A stretch of DNA of 64,000 nt from Planctomycetota bacterium. GTDB lineage: Bacteria > Planctomycetota > Planctomycetia > Planctomycetales > Planctomycetaceae. The stretch spans positions 310,001 through 374,000 of the forward strand of contig JACTNB010000019.1 in the NCBI GenBank assembly GCA_014584345.1. Reading direction: 5' to 3'. The notes below the pieces were generated by a model. It was not told the DNA's origin. It ran no database searches and was given only the letters and a program-made list of their open reading frames with translations. The translations under genes and the position numbers were made by a program. This document shows, piece after piece, positions 52,082 to 60,919 of this stretch (positions are counted from its first letter, which is position 1; each line of letters starts with the position of its first letter).

Positions 52082-52417
52082 GTTCCGATCTTCCGGCTTG
52101 ATCACGTTGGAAGGTACCCAGGGGAGGGCCTGGCGGGAAATTTCAGGCAGAGGTTTGCAGCCAGCCAGCAGGCCAGAAAGCATCTTAACAAAATATCCGC
52201 ATGATTTGACGCGAAATCCAAGGGCAATCACCATTTTTGGCGAACCCGCCTGCCCTCTCGATGGAGGAAAACCGGGCAGCAATTCCTCGCGGACAACAGC
52301 ATTTCCAGGGAAAATCACATTGATGGAAACTCTTGTTCGAGATAGAACAAACATGAGTACACCGGCCTTCATCCCGACAGCAAATGCCCCTGTTTCGACC
52401 AGCAGAGAGATCATCAA
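52082..52417. other. Divergent intergenic region
   Basis: About 340 bases separating the leftward PSD1 gene and the rightward TfoX-N gene. The open frame that runs through it on the minus strand has no start signal. No RNA or repeat seen. Confidence 0.4.
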
Positions 52418-52747
52418 ATGGCTTACAGCCTGGCCCTTGCCGATCGCATCCGCCAACTGGTGTCTCGCCACAACAACGTTGTCGAGAAGAAAATGTTCGG
52501 CGGGATTGGCTTCCTGCTGAACGGAAACATGTGCGTCGGCGTCTGGCAAGAGTCGCTCATCGCTCGAATCGGCCCTGCGCGGTACACACATGCGTTGCAG
52601 CAGCCGTATGTCCGCGAGTTCGATATTACGGGCCGTGCAATGACCGGCTGGGTCATGATTGCACCGGAAGGGCTTGAGAACAACGATCAGTTACAGAGGT
52701 GGATTAGCCGGTCCATGCAGTTTACCGGCACGCTGCCAGCGAAATAA
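52418..52747 (+). CDS. TfoX N-terminal domain protein
   Basis: This 109-residue protein matches the TfoX N-domain family, with KKMFGGIGFLLNGNMCVGV and GWVMIAPEGLENNDQLQRW. In Vibrio-type TfoX this domain sits in a competence regulator. The stand-alone short form is widespread and has no set role. It begins MAYSLALADRIRQL at 52418. It stands alone. Confidence 0.88.
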   Translation: MAYSLALADRIRQLVSRHNNVVEKKMFGGIGFLLNGNMCVGVWQESLIARIGPARYTHALQQPYVREFDITGRAMTGWVMIAPEGLENNDQLQRWISRSMQFTGTLPAK

Positions 52748-53228
52748 TTCCTCACGGCGGGCAACACACGGATCAATAACAGCGAATTCCGGGCATCAAA
52801 GGCTTTAACCCGGATTTCTCACCCGGGTCTATAGAACAGGATTGCTGACTTCGACGAACTAGCCGCGCCCGTCAGGAAGCGGGCCAGACTGGAGCCCGGT
52901 TTATCGCAATGCATTGCCAGAATTGATGTTGTGTCCCAGGAGTGCTCCTTGAGGAACCGCCCATCTGGCCCGCTTCCTGACGGGCGCGGCTAGTTTTGTG
53001 GGCATTTTCGAGGCAAAATTTACCGTATTGGTAACTGTGTGAGAAATGTGGGCTAGCCGTAATTGACCTTCAACCACAGGTACACTATTCCGCCAAGCAT
53101 GGCATCGAAAAGTAAAATCGCGGTGACATGGCGCGTCACGCAGCGACATTTATGAAAAAACAGGGAGCAGACGTATCGTGCTGCACTGCCGGGGCAGGTA
53201 ATCGTAACTCTTAATTCAGCAAAGAGTT
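52748..53228. other. Intergenic region with inverted repeat, left of the integrated element
   Basis: About 480 bases without a gene. It contains the large inverted repeat at 52857-52995 and a smaller accccgg-type palindrome near 52810-52826. The rest is AT-richer. The 82-codon frame at 52901-53149 crosses the repeat and is not supported. Confidence 0.4.
52857..52995. repeat. Perfect 32-bp inverted repeat, 75-base centre
   Basis: Arms at 52857-52888 and 52964-52995 are perfect inverted copies. The centre contains a smaller hairpin (aggag/ctcct, about 52939-52950). The right arm plus the next about 35 bases has a related copy at 60833-60898. A dispersed non-coding element is the simplest explanation; no transposase or flanking duplication is visible. 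Confidence 0.75.
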
Positions 53229-53253
53229 AGAAGTGGGCAATACAGGACTCGAA
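53229..53253. repeat. Left attachment core (attL)
   Basis: This 25-base segment is an exact copy of 58614-58638, which includes the 3' end of tRNA-Val. It matches the tRNA end only and has no tRNA body, as expected of a duplicated attachment core at the far end of an integrated element. It begins agaagtgggcaataca. Confidence 0.9.
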
Positions 53254-53486
53254 GTTATGGCGAATTCGACTAGGCATCTTGGCGGATCGTGCTGTGGTGG
53301 AGCGCCATGCGGTGCATTCCCGTATTTCAGGGGCGTGCCGTTTTTTGTTGGCGGTAACTGGTGAAGATCTCGCTTCATGGCCTGAACTTTGGGAAATATC
53401 CGATTTCTCCGAAGTCGCTTTTGAGTCTCGTTTTTCAAGTCGACAATTACAATATTGGATGGGAACGAGTAACCAAGCATAACTGA
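53254..53486. other. Short region after attL with no firm gene
   Basis: Overlapping frames on both strands (about 53279-53482 on +, about 53211-53480 on -) are both plausible by length and neither has a ribosome site, so I call no gene. The region may hold the promoter of the excisionase-like gene. Confidence 0.35.
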
Positions 53487-53693
53487 ATGGGAATGGCGAT
53501 GGCGAATGATGAGCAGCTGATCACACTACAACAATTGCTGAAGTGGCTCCAGACCAGCGACGTGACCGTTGCCACGTGGCGGGCGAAAGGCATGCCACAC
53601 ATCAAGATGGGGAAAGTGGTCCGGTTCGATCGGGGGGAGGTGATGTCGTGGCTACGCGACCAGTCTGCGGCAAAGCAGGAATCTGTTGTCTGA
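53487..53693 (+). CDS. Excisionase/AlpA-like DNA-binding protein
   Basis: This 68-residue protein has a MerR/excisionase-type winged helix: LITLQQLLKWLQTSDVTVATW followed by KGMPHIKMGKVVRFDRGEVMSWL, the usual wing. Such proteins direct excision or regulate the integrase of mobile elements. Three ATG codons (53487, 53493, 53499) are close together and any could be the start. It is the first recognisable gene after attL. Confidence 0.8.
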   Translation: MGMAMANDEQLITLQQLLKWLQTSDVTVATWRAKGMPHIKMGKVVRFDRGEVMSWLRDQSAAKQESVV

Positions 53694-53748
53694 TCGCGAC
53701 AATAGCGATTCACTTTAGTCGTTCAATTACAAATTCATGGGAGATGAT

Positions 53749-54276
53749 ATGTCGTGGTTTAGCGGAAACAAAAAGCTGGGGAAACGCGATGTATCTGGCG
53801 TGCTGCCTGATGAATTCGAGCTTCGGTCGGAATGGCTTGAACTTCCCGGGCTTGGCCAGGTGCTGTTGAAAGAAATGACGGCCCGGGATCGCGACGGCTG
53901 GGAATGGCTGCTTTCGCAGCGGGAAATCATCGACCTGACGGACGCGCAGCGTGCAGCGCTGGGGGTTAATGAATCGCGGCTCGGGGACCCGAGGAACATT
54001 CGCGAATGGCTCATTTCCCGATGCTTGATTGATCCAGGAACGGGCCAGCCGATGTTTGCGGAAATTGACCCTCGGTCTGGCCATCTGGTTTTTAACGAAG
54101 CGGAAATTGGGCGGCTGTCTCACAGGCTGGTTTCTCTGATGTTCAACGCCTGTCTGGCTCTGAACGGACTGCGGACGATCGATGCGGAGGACGCAAAAAA
54201 AAACTTCGGAATTGCGACTCCATCAGACGGAGATTTGAGTGGTGTTTCCGGTCCGGGCGAACCGTTGCCGAAATGA
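53749..54276 (+). CDS. Phage tail assembly chaperone-like protein (G-like)
   Basis: ATG at 53749 is chosen since GGGAG lies five bases upstream; a frame start at 53737 is also open. The 175-residue protein has features of the G-type chaperone of siphophage tails: ELPGLGQVLLKEMTARDRDGWEWL and a C-terminal helix. Near its 3' end lies a run of nine A (54195-54203) in the form GCA AAA AAA AAC, a perfect -1 slippery heptamer in frame. Slipping enters the overlapping ORF at 54204-54521. The gene order chaperone, shifted extension, tape measure is the standard phage order. Confidence 0.75.
   Translation: MSWFSGNKKLGKRDVSGVLPDEFELRSEWLELPGLGQVLLKEMTARDRDGWEWLLSQREIIDLTDAQRAALGVNESRLGDPRNIREWLISRCLIDPGTGQPMFAEIDPRSGHLVFNEAEIGRLSHRLVSLMFNACLALNGLRTIDAEDAKKNFGIATPSDGDLSGVSGPGEPLPK
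54198..54204 (+). promoter_or_regulatory. Programmed -1 frameshift heptamer (A AAA AAC)
   Basis: The codons read GCA AAA AAA AAC, so the heptamer A-AAA-AAC is in register for tandem -1 slippage at 54198-54204. After slippage the ribosome continues without a stop through 54273 and on to 54521. Tailed phages use such a shift to make the GT fusion at a low ratio to G. Efficiency and any stimulator downstream were not evaluated. Confidence 0.7.
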
Positions 54277-54521
54277 ATTCCGGTCGGCCCGGACCGATGG
54301 GTTCCAGGGAGTGGACGTTTTGGTTGGCGTTCTCTGAGTCCTTTTCAGAACGAACGGAATGGGAACGGGCGGCGCTGTCGGCATGGGCGTCGATCGCGCC
54401 ACATGTGAAGACGCCGCCAAAGATTTCAGACTTTTTCCCACCATCCATGCAAGCAGAAAAACGCATGGAAGGGAGAATGAGTCCTGAAGAAATCCGGGCT
54501 GTTTTGGTCGGAAAGAGGTAG
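54204..54521 (+). CDS. T-like tail chaperone extension reached by -1 frameshift
   Basis: This is the -1 frame extension of the gene at 53749: after the slip it reads LRNCDSIRRRFEW onward, then the 82 codons that also begin with an ATG at 54273. The fusion would have about 257 residues. The end (KTPPKISDFFPPSMQ) resembles the DFMP-type motif of T-like chaperone segments that contact the tape measure. The ATG at 54273 overlaps the stop of the zero frame (ATGA), so separate translation is also possible. Confidence 0.7.
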   Translation, partial: LRNCDSIRRRFEWCFRSGRTVAEMNSGRPGPMGSREWTFWLAFSESFSERTEWERAALSAWASIAPHVKTPPKISDFFPPSMQAEKRMEGRMSPEEIRAVLVGKR

Positions 54522-54525
54522 GCAG

Positions 54526-56022
54526 ATGGGGCAAAGCTACGAAGCGGCAACACTGTTCACGCTCCACGCGAAGGGGTACGAATCGGGCGCGAAGTCGATT
54601 GTTTCGGCCAACCAGTCTATCAAGCTGTCCCAGGATTCCGTTGCCCGGTCGGCAGACAAGATGGGAAAAGGGTTGGCAGGCCGTGGGCAGATGTTCGCGC
54701 AGAATTTGGCGTTCGGAATTGAAGATGCGGCGGTTTCCGCCCAACTGTCTGGATGGCAGGGAGCATTGAGGGGAGCGTCGAACAATATCAGCATGATGGC
54801 CATGGCGCTGGGTGGCGTGAAGTCGCTGTTTGTCGCAATTGGTTTGACGATTGCAGCCTCTGTCGTTGCTCCGTTGTCGACCCTCGCGCAGAAAACAAGA
54901 GTGTTCAGCCAGGTCGGGGAACATCTTAAGCGATTCGAGGATGGGTTGAAGGCCCGCGTGGCTGCTATTCAGCAAATGCGCGCGATAGAAGATTCGATGC
55001 GGAATTTCCGCGCAACCCGTGATTCTGGCAGCTTATTCGCATCTCTCGATTCCCAGCAACTGGCCTCGGCCAGGGCAAAAGAGGATTTGACGCAAGTGAA
55101 ACGCGACCTTGCGGAAGTGAAGGCCCTACGGGATGAACTGGTGCGGGTGGATCGGGATGAGCTGCAGCGGAAAAATATTCTACAACGGGGACTGGCCAGC
55201 GTGAACCCTGCGGTTTCCGACTTGATCAGCAGCGTAACCGGGATTCAAGGCGAAGACCTCACGGCGAACACGAAAGAAATCCGTGCGGCATTTGACCCGA
55301 TCATTCAGCAGCTAGAACAGCAACTGAAGGCGGCGAACAATGAAGAACTGAAGCAACGTCACACACTGAACAAGATGGTGGCCGAATCTCCAAGAGTGCT
55401 TGCGAGCATCACGGGGAAGACTGCTGACCAGGCGAAGCGGCAGTTTCAAGCGGCGATGGCAGAGGGTGAACTGGGGCTGCGCGCGCAGTATGAGCAGGAA
55501 GTCGCGGACATCAAAGCCACAGCACTGGCGGACGCCGCAGAAGTGCGGCGGCTGATTGATAGCCCAGCACGTAAGGGGGAAATGATTGCGTCCATCGAAC
55601 AGGCCCGGGATTTAATGCTGGACCATGCCCGGCAGAAGTTCGAGAAGACGATTGAATCCCGGCTGCAGGAAGCGGAGGACGGTTTGCTTTCCCCTCTGGA
55701 ATCCAGTCTGAAGTCGATCAATGTCCATGCGGATGCGCTGAGGGAAGATGTCTTGGCATCCAGTCTCGACAAACAGTCACGCAAATCGGCAATTGAGCGG
55801 ATCGAGGCGGCCCGCGAGGCTGCGCTTGCAAAGGCAGGAACGAAGCCATTTCCGGGAATCCGGTCTCCAACAACGTCTACAATTTTTGCGGGGGACTCTC
55901 GTATATTCGAGGCGGTCCTTGAACGTTCCAACCAGATTGAAAAAGACCAGTTGACGGAACTGAAAAAAATTGCCCGGTCTGTCGGGAAGTCGTCGTATCA
56001 TAAAATCGAGATCATTCAGTGA
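54526..56022 (+). CDS. Tape-measure-like protein
   Basis: This 498-residue protein follows the frameshift ORF after four bases, the standard place for a tail tape measure. It has coiled-coil stretches (about 110-330 and 380-440), a hydrophobic stretch GVKSLFVAIGLTIAASVVAP near 100-120 and an Ala-rich N-terminal segment typical of tape measures. In tailed phages, length scales with tail length at roughly 0.15 nm per residue, giving about 75 nm if that holds. No other tail gene is nearby. Identity is inferred from context plus shape. Confidence 0.7.
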   Translation: MGQSYEAATLFTLHAKGYESGAKSIVSANQSIKLSQDSVARSADKMGKGLAGRGQMFAQNLAFGIEDAAVSAQLSGWQGALRGASNNISMMAMALGGVKSLFVAIGLTIAASVVAPLSTLAQKTRVFSQVGEHLKRFEDGLKARVAAIQQMRAIEDSMRNFRATRDSGSLFASLDSQQLASARAKEDLTQVKRDLAEVKALRDELVRVDRDELQRKNILQRGLASVNPAVSDLISSVTGIQGEDLTANTKEIRAAFDPIIQQLEQQLKAANNEELKQRHTLNKMVAESPRVLASITGKTADQAKRQFQAAMAEGELGLRAQYEQEVADIKATALADAAEVRRLIDSPARKGEMIASIEQARDLMLDHARQKFEKTIESRLQEAEDGLLSPLESSLKSINVHADALREDVLASSLDKQSRKSAIERIEAAREAALAKAGTKPFPGIRSPTTSTIFAGDSRIFEAVLERSNQIEKDQLTELKKIARSVGKSSYHKIEIIQ

Positions 56023-56043
56023 ATAAGGAGGGGGGATATAGGG

Positions 56044-56181
56044 GTGTGCACGGTGGCCTTTGGCCAGTGGACACCACCGCCAAGTAGTTTCAAGAAATTT
56101 TGGCTCGTGGCGGAAACATTTAGAGCGTGCCAAACAAAACAATTTCAGCCGAAACGTTTTCACTGGGGAAATCCCCAGTGA
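56044..56181 (+). CDS. Possible small protein after the tape measure
   Basis: A 45-codon frame starts at GTG 56044, 21 bases after the tape measure stop, and follows an AAGGAGGGGGG ribosome-site-like tract at 56025-56035. The predicted product (45 residues) has no recognised family. Its stop falls inside the inverted repeat at 56155-56186. The strong ribosome site is the main support. Confidence 0.35.
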   Translation: MCTVAFGQWTPPPSSFKKFWLVAETFRACQTKQFQPKRFHWGNPQ

Positions 56182-56186
56182 AAACG
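56155..56186 (+). repeat. Perfect 15-bp inverted repeat, two-base loop
   Basis: Arms at 56155-56169 and 56172-56186 pair exactly around aa. The hairpin would be very stable as RNA or a large operator as DNA. It has no T tract after it on either strand. Confidence 0.7.
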
Positions 56187-56337
56187 AACCTTGTCGACAA
56201 CAGGAGAGGCAGGCGGACCAGTGGTTAGGGTGTGATTTTTGAGAATGCCAAGTTGGCGTTTTCGATGGGATCGATTCCCGTCGATTTTCCTGTGGAAGGG
56301 GTTCCGCCTGCGTGGCATGCGACAAGGCGACTGGGCA

Positions 56338-56373
56338 ATAAAAAAGACATGCCCAGGGCGGTGGGCATGTCTT
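56338..56373 (-). terminator. Terminator-like hairpin on the minus strand
   Basis: Arms 56344-56355 and 56362-56373 are a perfect 12-bp pair with a 6-base loop. On the minus strand the stem is followed by TTTTTTATT. No gene ends just to its right on that strand, so it may end an antisense transcript or be a leftover. Confidence 0.55.
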
Positions 56374-56904
56374 GTATGCGGAACCGGGGAAGCAACCCAG
56401 TATGGTTATGATATCGACCACTTTACCCAGATGCAAGCCGGGATTGTCGCGACTTGCTCAAAAAAGAAGTCGAGGCGGCGATTGTCGCCAGGGAACAGAA
56501 CGAAACCCCTCTGGCGTCTGTGAGTCGGTGACGAAGGGGCCGACGAATCTGTGAGTCAAACCGTGTTTCTGGTCACAATCCAGTTTTTCCGGGCAACGGG
56601 TAGGTAGTCGATCCTGCAAATGCGGCGACGTCCCGGTCTTCAAACGTGATGGGGAAAAAACGCGGAGTAAAGGCAAGCGGAGCAGACTGAAATATCCCGA
56701 AAAAAATGCTGGGCTCAATGTCGTTCATATTCCCTTAATCACAGGGGGATGCCCGCATTGCGCGCCGACCGAGTTGTGCAGCATGCTCCCAGTGGTAGCG
56801 ATGTGACAGCATTGACAGTCAAAGGGTTCGTTTACTAAACAGGTTTCATGCCCTGTCGCGGGTGGCATGAACGACGATAATATGATCAAGTCGGCACATG
56901 CCGC

Positions 56905-56951
56905 AAAAAACCAGCTGGGGGGAACCGCGACTCCCGCCAGCTGGTTTTTTT
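56905..56951 (+). terminator. Bidirectional factor-independent terminator
   Basis: Arms 56905-56918 and 56937-56950 pair perfectly over 14 bases (six A/T pairs then ccagctgg), with an 18-base loop. A T run follows on both strands. It separates the tail-module transcript from the integrase unit. Confidence 0.8.
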
Positions 56952-56978
56952 GTGGCCAGGGAACGAAGCGAGATCGAT

Positions 56979-57284
56979 ATGGACGCATCGAGAAAGCAGG
57001 AATGCCGCAACAGCTTGGCGATTTCACCAAGCCGCGGAGCGGGAAAAGCGGAACTCGCGGCATGTGTCGGGATCGTACCCGAATGGGAGTATTCAAAGGA
57101 TTCGTTTCAGGTGGCAGCTGGGGCAGGACGCGACCGATTGAATGAAGTCCAGAGATATTTGCGGGACACATTTCCAGGCCAGGTTTCGCCGGTCGGAAAA
57201 TCGATCATTGCATCCGGTCGACTCTGGCTGCAGGGGCTGAGGGAAACGCCCAAAGGATACGGTTCGGCTCTCACTGAGAAGTAG
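56979..57284 (+). CDS. Small protein next to the integrase, unknown
   Basis: ATG at 56979 (GCGAGATC upstream) gives 101 residues starting MDASRKQECRNS; the open frame begins earlier, but that part contains the terminator. It has no recognised domain; the middle has VPEWEYSKDSFQVAAGAGR and the end WLQGLRETPKG. It lies just after the terminator and 78 bases before the integrase, so the two are likely cotranscribed. It may regulate the integrase. Confidence 0.45.
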   Translation: MDASRKQECRNSLAISPSRGAGKAELAACVGIVPEWEYSKDSFQVAAGAGRDRLNEVQRYLRDTFPGQVSPVGKSIIASGRLWLQGLRETPKGYGSALTEK

Positions 57285-57362
57285 CGGGACGAATGAAGGC
57301 GAAAGTAATTCGGGCCATTTCATGGAATCCATGCCCAGAAAAACGGAACGAAGGGGGCGCAT

Positions 57363-58692
<1,330 letters not shown>

Positions 58693-58872
58693 GATACGAA
58701 CTAATTTACCCAGTAGAGACGTGGCGTCAAGTCCGTGAGTGCGAATTCCGGAGTGATGGGGGAGACCCGTCGCGAGCAGGTCGGGTTCGGGGGACGCCGT
58801 CGAAATTGCGGCCCGACTACTGCGGAAAGTGGGCATCCTCGGCCGTTGCGCGGGCATGCTGCCAGAGGACAC

Positions 58873-59634
58873 TCAGCGGGGAGGGACGCCCAGGGATTTG
58901 CCCCCATCGATGGCGATGGCCGTCCCCGTAACCAGACAGGCGGCAGGGGAGGCCAGGTAAGCGATCGATTCCGCCACCTCCGCGGGAGTAATCATCCGTC
59001 CGAAAGCTGAAGCCAGGGGGCTGGCATTTATGAACATTTGCTCGGCTTCCTCCCGGTCAGGGGCGCGGTCGAGGTCTGCGTTGATCATGCCGGTGTCGCA
59101 GACAGGGCCGGGACAAACGGCATTTACCCGCACGCGATCACGCGAGAGGCACAGGGCCAGGCTGCGAGTCAGACCCACCAGTGCCTGTTTGCTGATGGAA
59201 TAAACCGGATCGTGCGCCCTGGGCAGCAGCCCCGCGTTGCTGGCCACGTTAATAATGCTGCCTCCCCCTGCCCGGCGCATTTCGGGTAGCACCAGTTGAC
59301 TGGCGAAGAAGGCGGCTTTCAGGTTGATATCGAGACAGCGGTCCCAATCGGTCTCGGTCACCTCTTCGACCTCCTTGACCATGCCAATCCCCGCGTTATT
59401 CACCAGGCAGGTGATCTTTCCCAGGGCCTTTGCGTTCGCAACAAGGTGGCGCAGGTCCTCCATGCGACAAACGTCGCCCAGTAGATGCGCGGACCAGTTT
59501 TCCGGCAGGGGGAGTGGTGCGGGGTTCAAATCGCATGTCACTACCAGGTATCCCGCCTGGGCCAGACGCCGGGCGGTGGCCAGGCCAATTCCACTGGCGG
59601 CTCCTGTTATAATCGCAACGTCACGTTCACTCAT
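58873..59634 (-). CDS. SDR family oxidoreductase
   Basis: This 253-residue protein is a classical SDR: TGAASGIG, NNAGIG, the Ser in NVASNAGL, YSISK and a late AIDGGKS. A CDLNPAP stretch (Asp after the second strand) suggests NAD(H). It begins at ATG 59634 and lies 39 bases downstream of the binding-protein gene stop on the same strand. The operon context with a sugar-binding protein suggests a sugar or polyol substrate, an inference. Confidence 0.9.
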   Translation of the reverse strand: MSERDVAIITGAASGIGLATARRLAQAGYLVVTCDLNPAPLPLPENWSAHLLGDVCRMEDLRHLVANAKALGKITCLVNNAGIGMVKEVEEVTETDWDRCLDINLKAAFFASQLVLPEMRRAGGGSIINVASNAGLLPRAHDPVYSISKQALVGLTRSLALCLSRDRVRVNAVCPGPVCDTGMINADLDRAPDREEAEQMFINASPLASAFGRMITPAEVAESIAYLASPAACLVTGTAIAIDGGKSLGVPPR

Positions 59635-59672
59635 TCCGCACCCGCGGTCTGCAAGAAGAATCAGGGGAAAGG

Positions 59673-60671
59673 TCAGTCGACCTGGGGAGGATGCAACAGT
59701 TTTTGCATGTCCGGCTGATTCATGTTTTCCGGAGTCGCGACAAACTCGCCGGTCTTGATCCGTTTTTCAACGGGCTTCCCTTCCAGGTGGGCGAGCATCT
59801 GTTTTACGGCCTGGTAGCCCATCGTTACGGGATCCTGCAGGACAATGCCCTGCACGTGTCCCTTTTGCAGTCCATCGATCAGATCTCCGTTGGGATCAAA
59901 TGCGATGAACTTGACCTTGCCCGTCAGATTCAATTCGCGGAGTGCACCGAGCGTGCCGGTCGCGTTTGGTTCGCAAACCGCAAAGATGCCATCTACCTGA
60001 TCCCGATACTTTTCGAGCACTTCCGTCGCCTTTTCCAGCGAGGACTCCGGCGTGGTGCCGGCATATTGGTCGGACGAGAGAACCTTGATCTCGGGGAATT
60101 GACGCGTCAGCGTCTCCAGAAAACCGGCTTCTCGCTGTTCCGTGCTTTCGCTGCCCGGGTTATAACGCAGCAGAATGACATTTCCCCGAGAGCCAATCGC
60201 AGCGGCCAGTGTTTCCGCCGCCAACTTGCCCCCCGCGTAGTTATCGGTGGCCACATAGGTCACGATCGGGTTTTCATCGGCAAGGGCACTGTCGAAAATC
60301 ACGACGGGTATTCCCGTTTCGGTGGCATGCAGCACGCTATCGATCAGTGCCTGGGAGTCAAGCGGCGCGAGCACGATGCCATCCACCTGTTTGACGACAA
60401 AATCCTCGACAACGCTGATCTGGCCGTTGCGATCATTTTCCAGCAAAGGCCCTTTCCAGAGAATCGTGACGTTCCCGGCTTCCTCGGCTGCTTGCCTGGC
60501 CCCGGCATGCACCGATTTCCAGAACTCGTGCGTGGTCCCTTTTGGAATCACCGCGAAGCGATAACTTTTCCTCTCGGAGGAATTGCCGGCCCCCTGGTTG
60601 GGCGTGGGGACGCAGGAAACCAGCAGGGATAGCAGCGACAGGACCGGCAGCAGGGATATCAGCCTCGGCAT
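59673..60671 (-). CDS. Periplasmic sugar-binding lipoprotein (RbsB type)
   Basis: ATG at 60671 (GAGGAG upstream) gives 332 residues. The lipobox is LLVSC with the Cys at 20, so it is a lipoprotein. The rest is the type 1 periplasmic binding fold: PKGTTHEFWKSVHAGARQA, DGIVLAPLDSQALI, GIPVVIFDS, ATDNYAGGKLAAETL and GIFAVCEPNATGTLGALREL. It would capture a sugar for an ABC importer, whose ATPase and permease are not adjacent. The SDR follows downstream. Confidence 0.92.
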   Translation of the reverse strand: MPRLISLLPVLSLLSLLVSCVPTPNQGAGNSSERKSYRFAVIPKGTTHEFWKSVHAGARQAAEEAGNVTILWKGPLLENDRNGQISVVEDFVVKQVDGIVLAPLDSQALIDSVLHATETGIPVVIFDSALADENPIVTYVATDNYAGGKLAAETLAAAIGSRGNVILLRYNPGSESTEQREAGFLETLTRQFPEIKVLSSDQYAGTTPESSLEKATEVLEKYRDQVDGIFAVCEPNATGTLGALRELNLTGKVKFIAFDPNGDLIDGLQKGHVQGIVLQDPVTMGYQAVKQMLAHLEGKPVEKRIKTGEFVATPENMNQPDMQKLLHPPQVD

Positions 60672-60781
60672 GTTAACTCCTCGAAAGGCGCGATTCGTTG
60701 AGGAAAAACGCGGAGGGTTCGGAACATCCCCCCTCGAAATCACAGGCTACGCGATTCCTTCCGGGGATTCAATCTTCACGA

Positions 60782-60811
60782 GGCGGGGCGGGTTAAGCCA
60801 GATGCCCCGCC
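60782..60811 (-). terminator. GC hairpin after the glycosyltransferase gene
   Basis: Arms ggcggggc (60782-60789) and gccccgcc (60804-60811) pair perfectly around a 14-base loop, about 110 bases beyond the glycosyltransferase stop on the minus strand. No T tract follows. Confidence 0.3.
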
Positions 60812-60832
60812 GCGATTGATCCGGCCCGGACG

Positions 60833-60898
60833 TGGCCCGCTTCCCGGCGGGCGAGGCTAGTTTTCGGGTAATTTTCGAGACAAGGGTTACCGCATGAG
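60833..60898. repeat. Related copy of the 52.9-kb repeat
   Basis: From tggcccgcttcc onward, this segment matches the right arm and following bases of the inverted repeat at 52964-53029, with scattered differences. Shared text includes ggctagtttt and attttcgag. Only one half of the inverted repeat is present here. It lies between the glycosyltransferase and binding-protein genes. Confidence 0.65.
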
Positions 60899-60919
60899 CA
60901 TTCGTGCGGCAGATGCTGA

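Larger units (their letters stand above)
56182..56978. other. Non-coding stretch with terminators and a possible gene remnant
   Basis: About 800 bases. It holds a minus-strand terminator (56338-56373) and a bidirectional one (56905-56951). A frame at 56412-56531 encodes a short, protein-like tail (CRDLLKKEVEAAIVAREQ) but has no start and a stop just upstream, so it may be a remnant. I call no gene here. Confidence 0.35.

Noticed and set aside
52857..52995. Inverted repeat as a factor-independent terminator
   Set aside because: The arms are long with a 75-base centre, no T tract, and no gene ends close by.
53211..53482. Overlapping plus and minus ORFs just right of attL
   Set aside because: The two frames contradict each other and neither has a start signal; I left the region without a gene.
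56239..56554. ORFs of 94 and 60 codons in the element's non-coding stretch
   Set aside because: They cross a terminator and contain no recognisable protein pattern.
56725..57171. Minus-strand 148-codon ORF opposite the small protein gene
   Set aside because: It crosses the bidirectional terminator and has no ribosome site.
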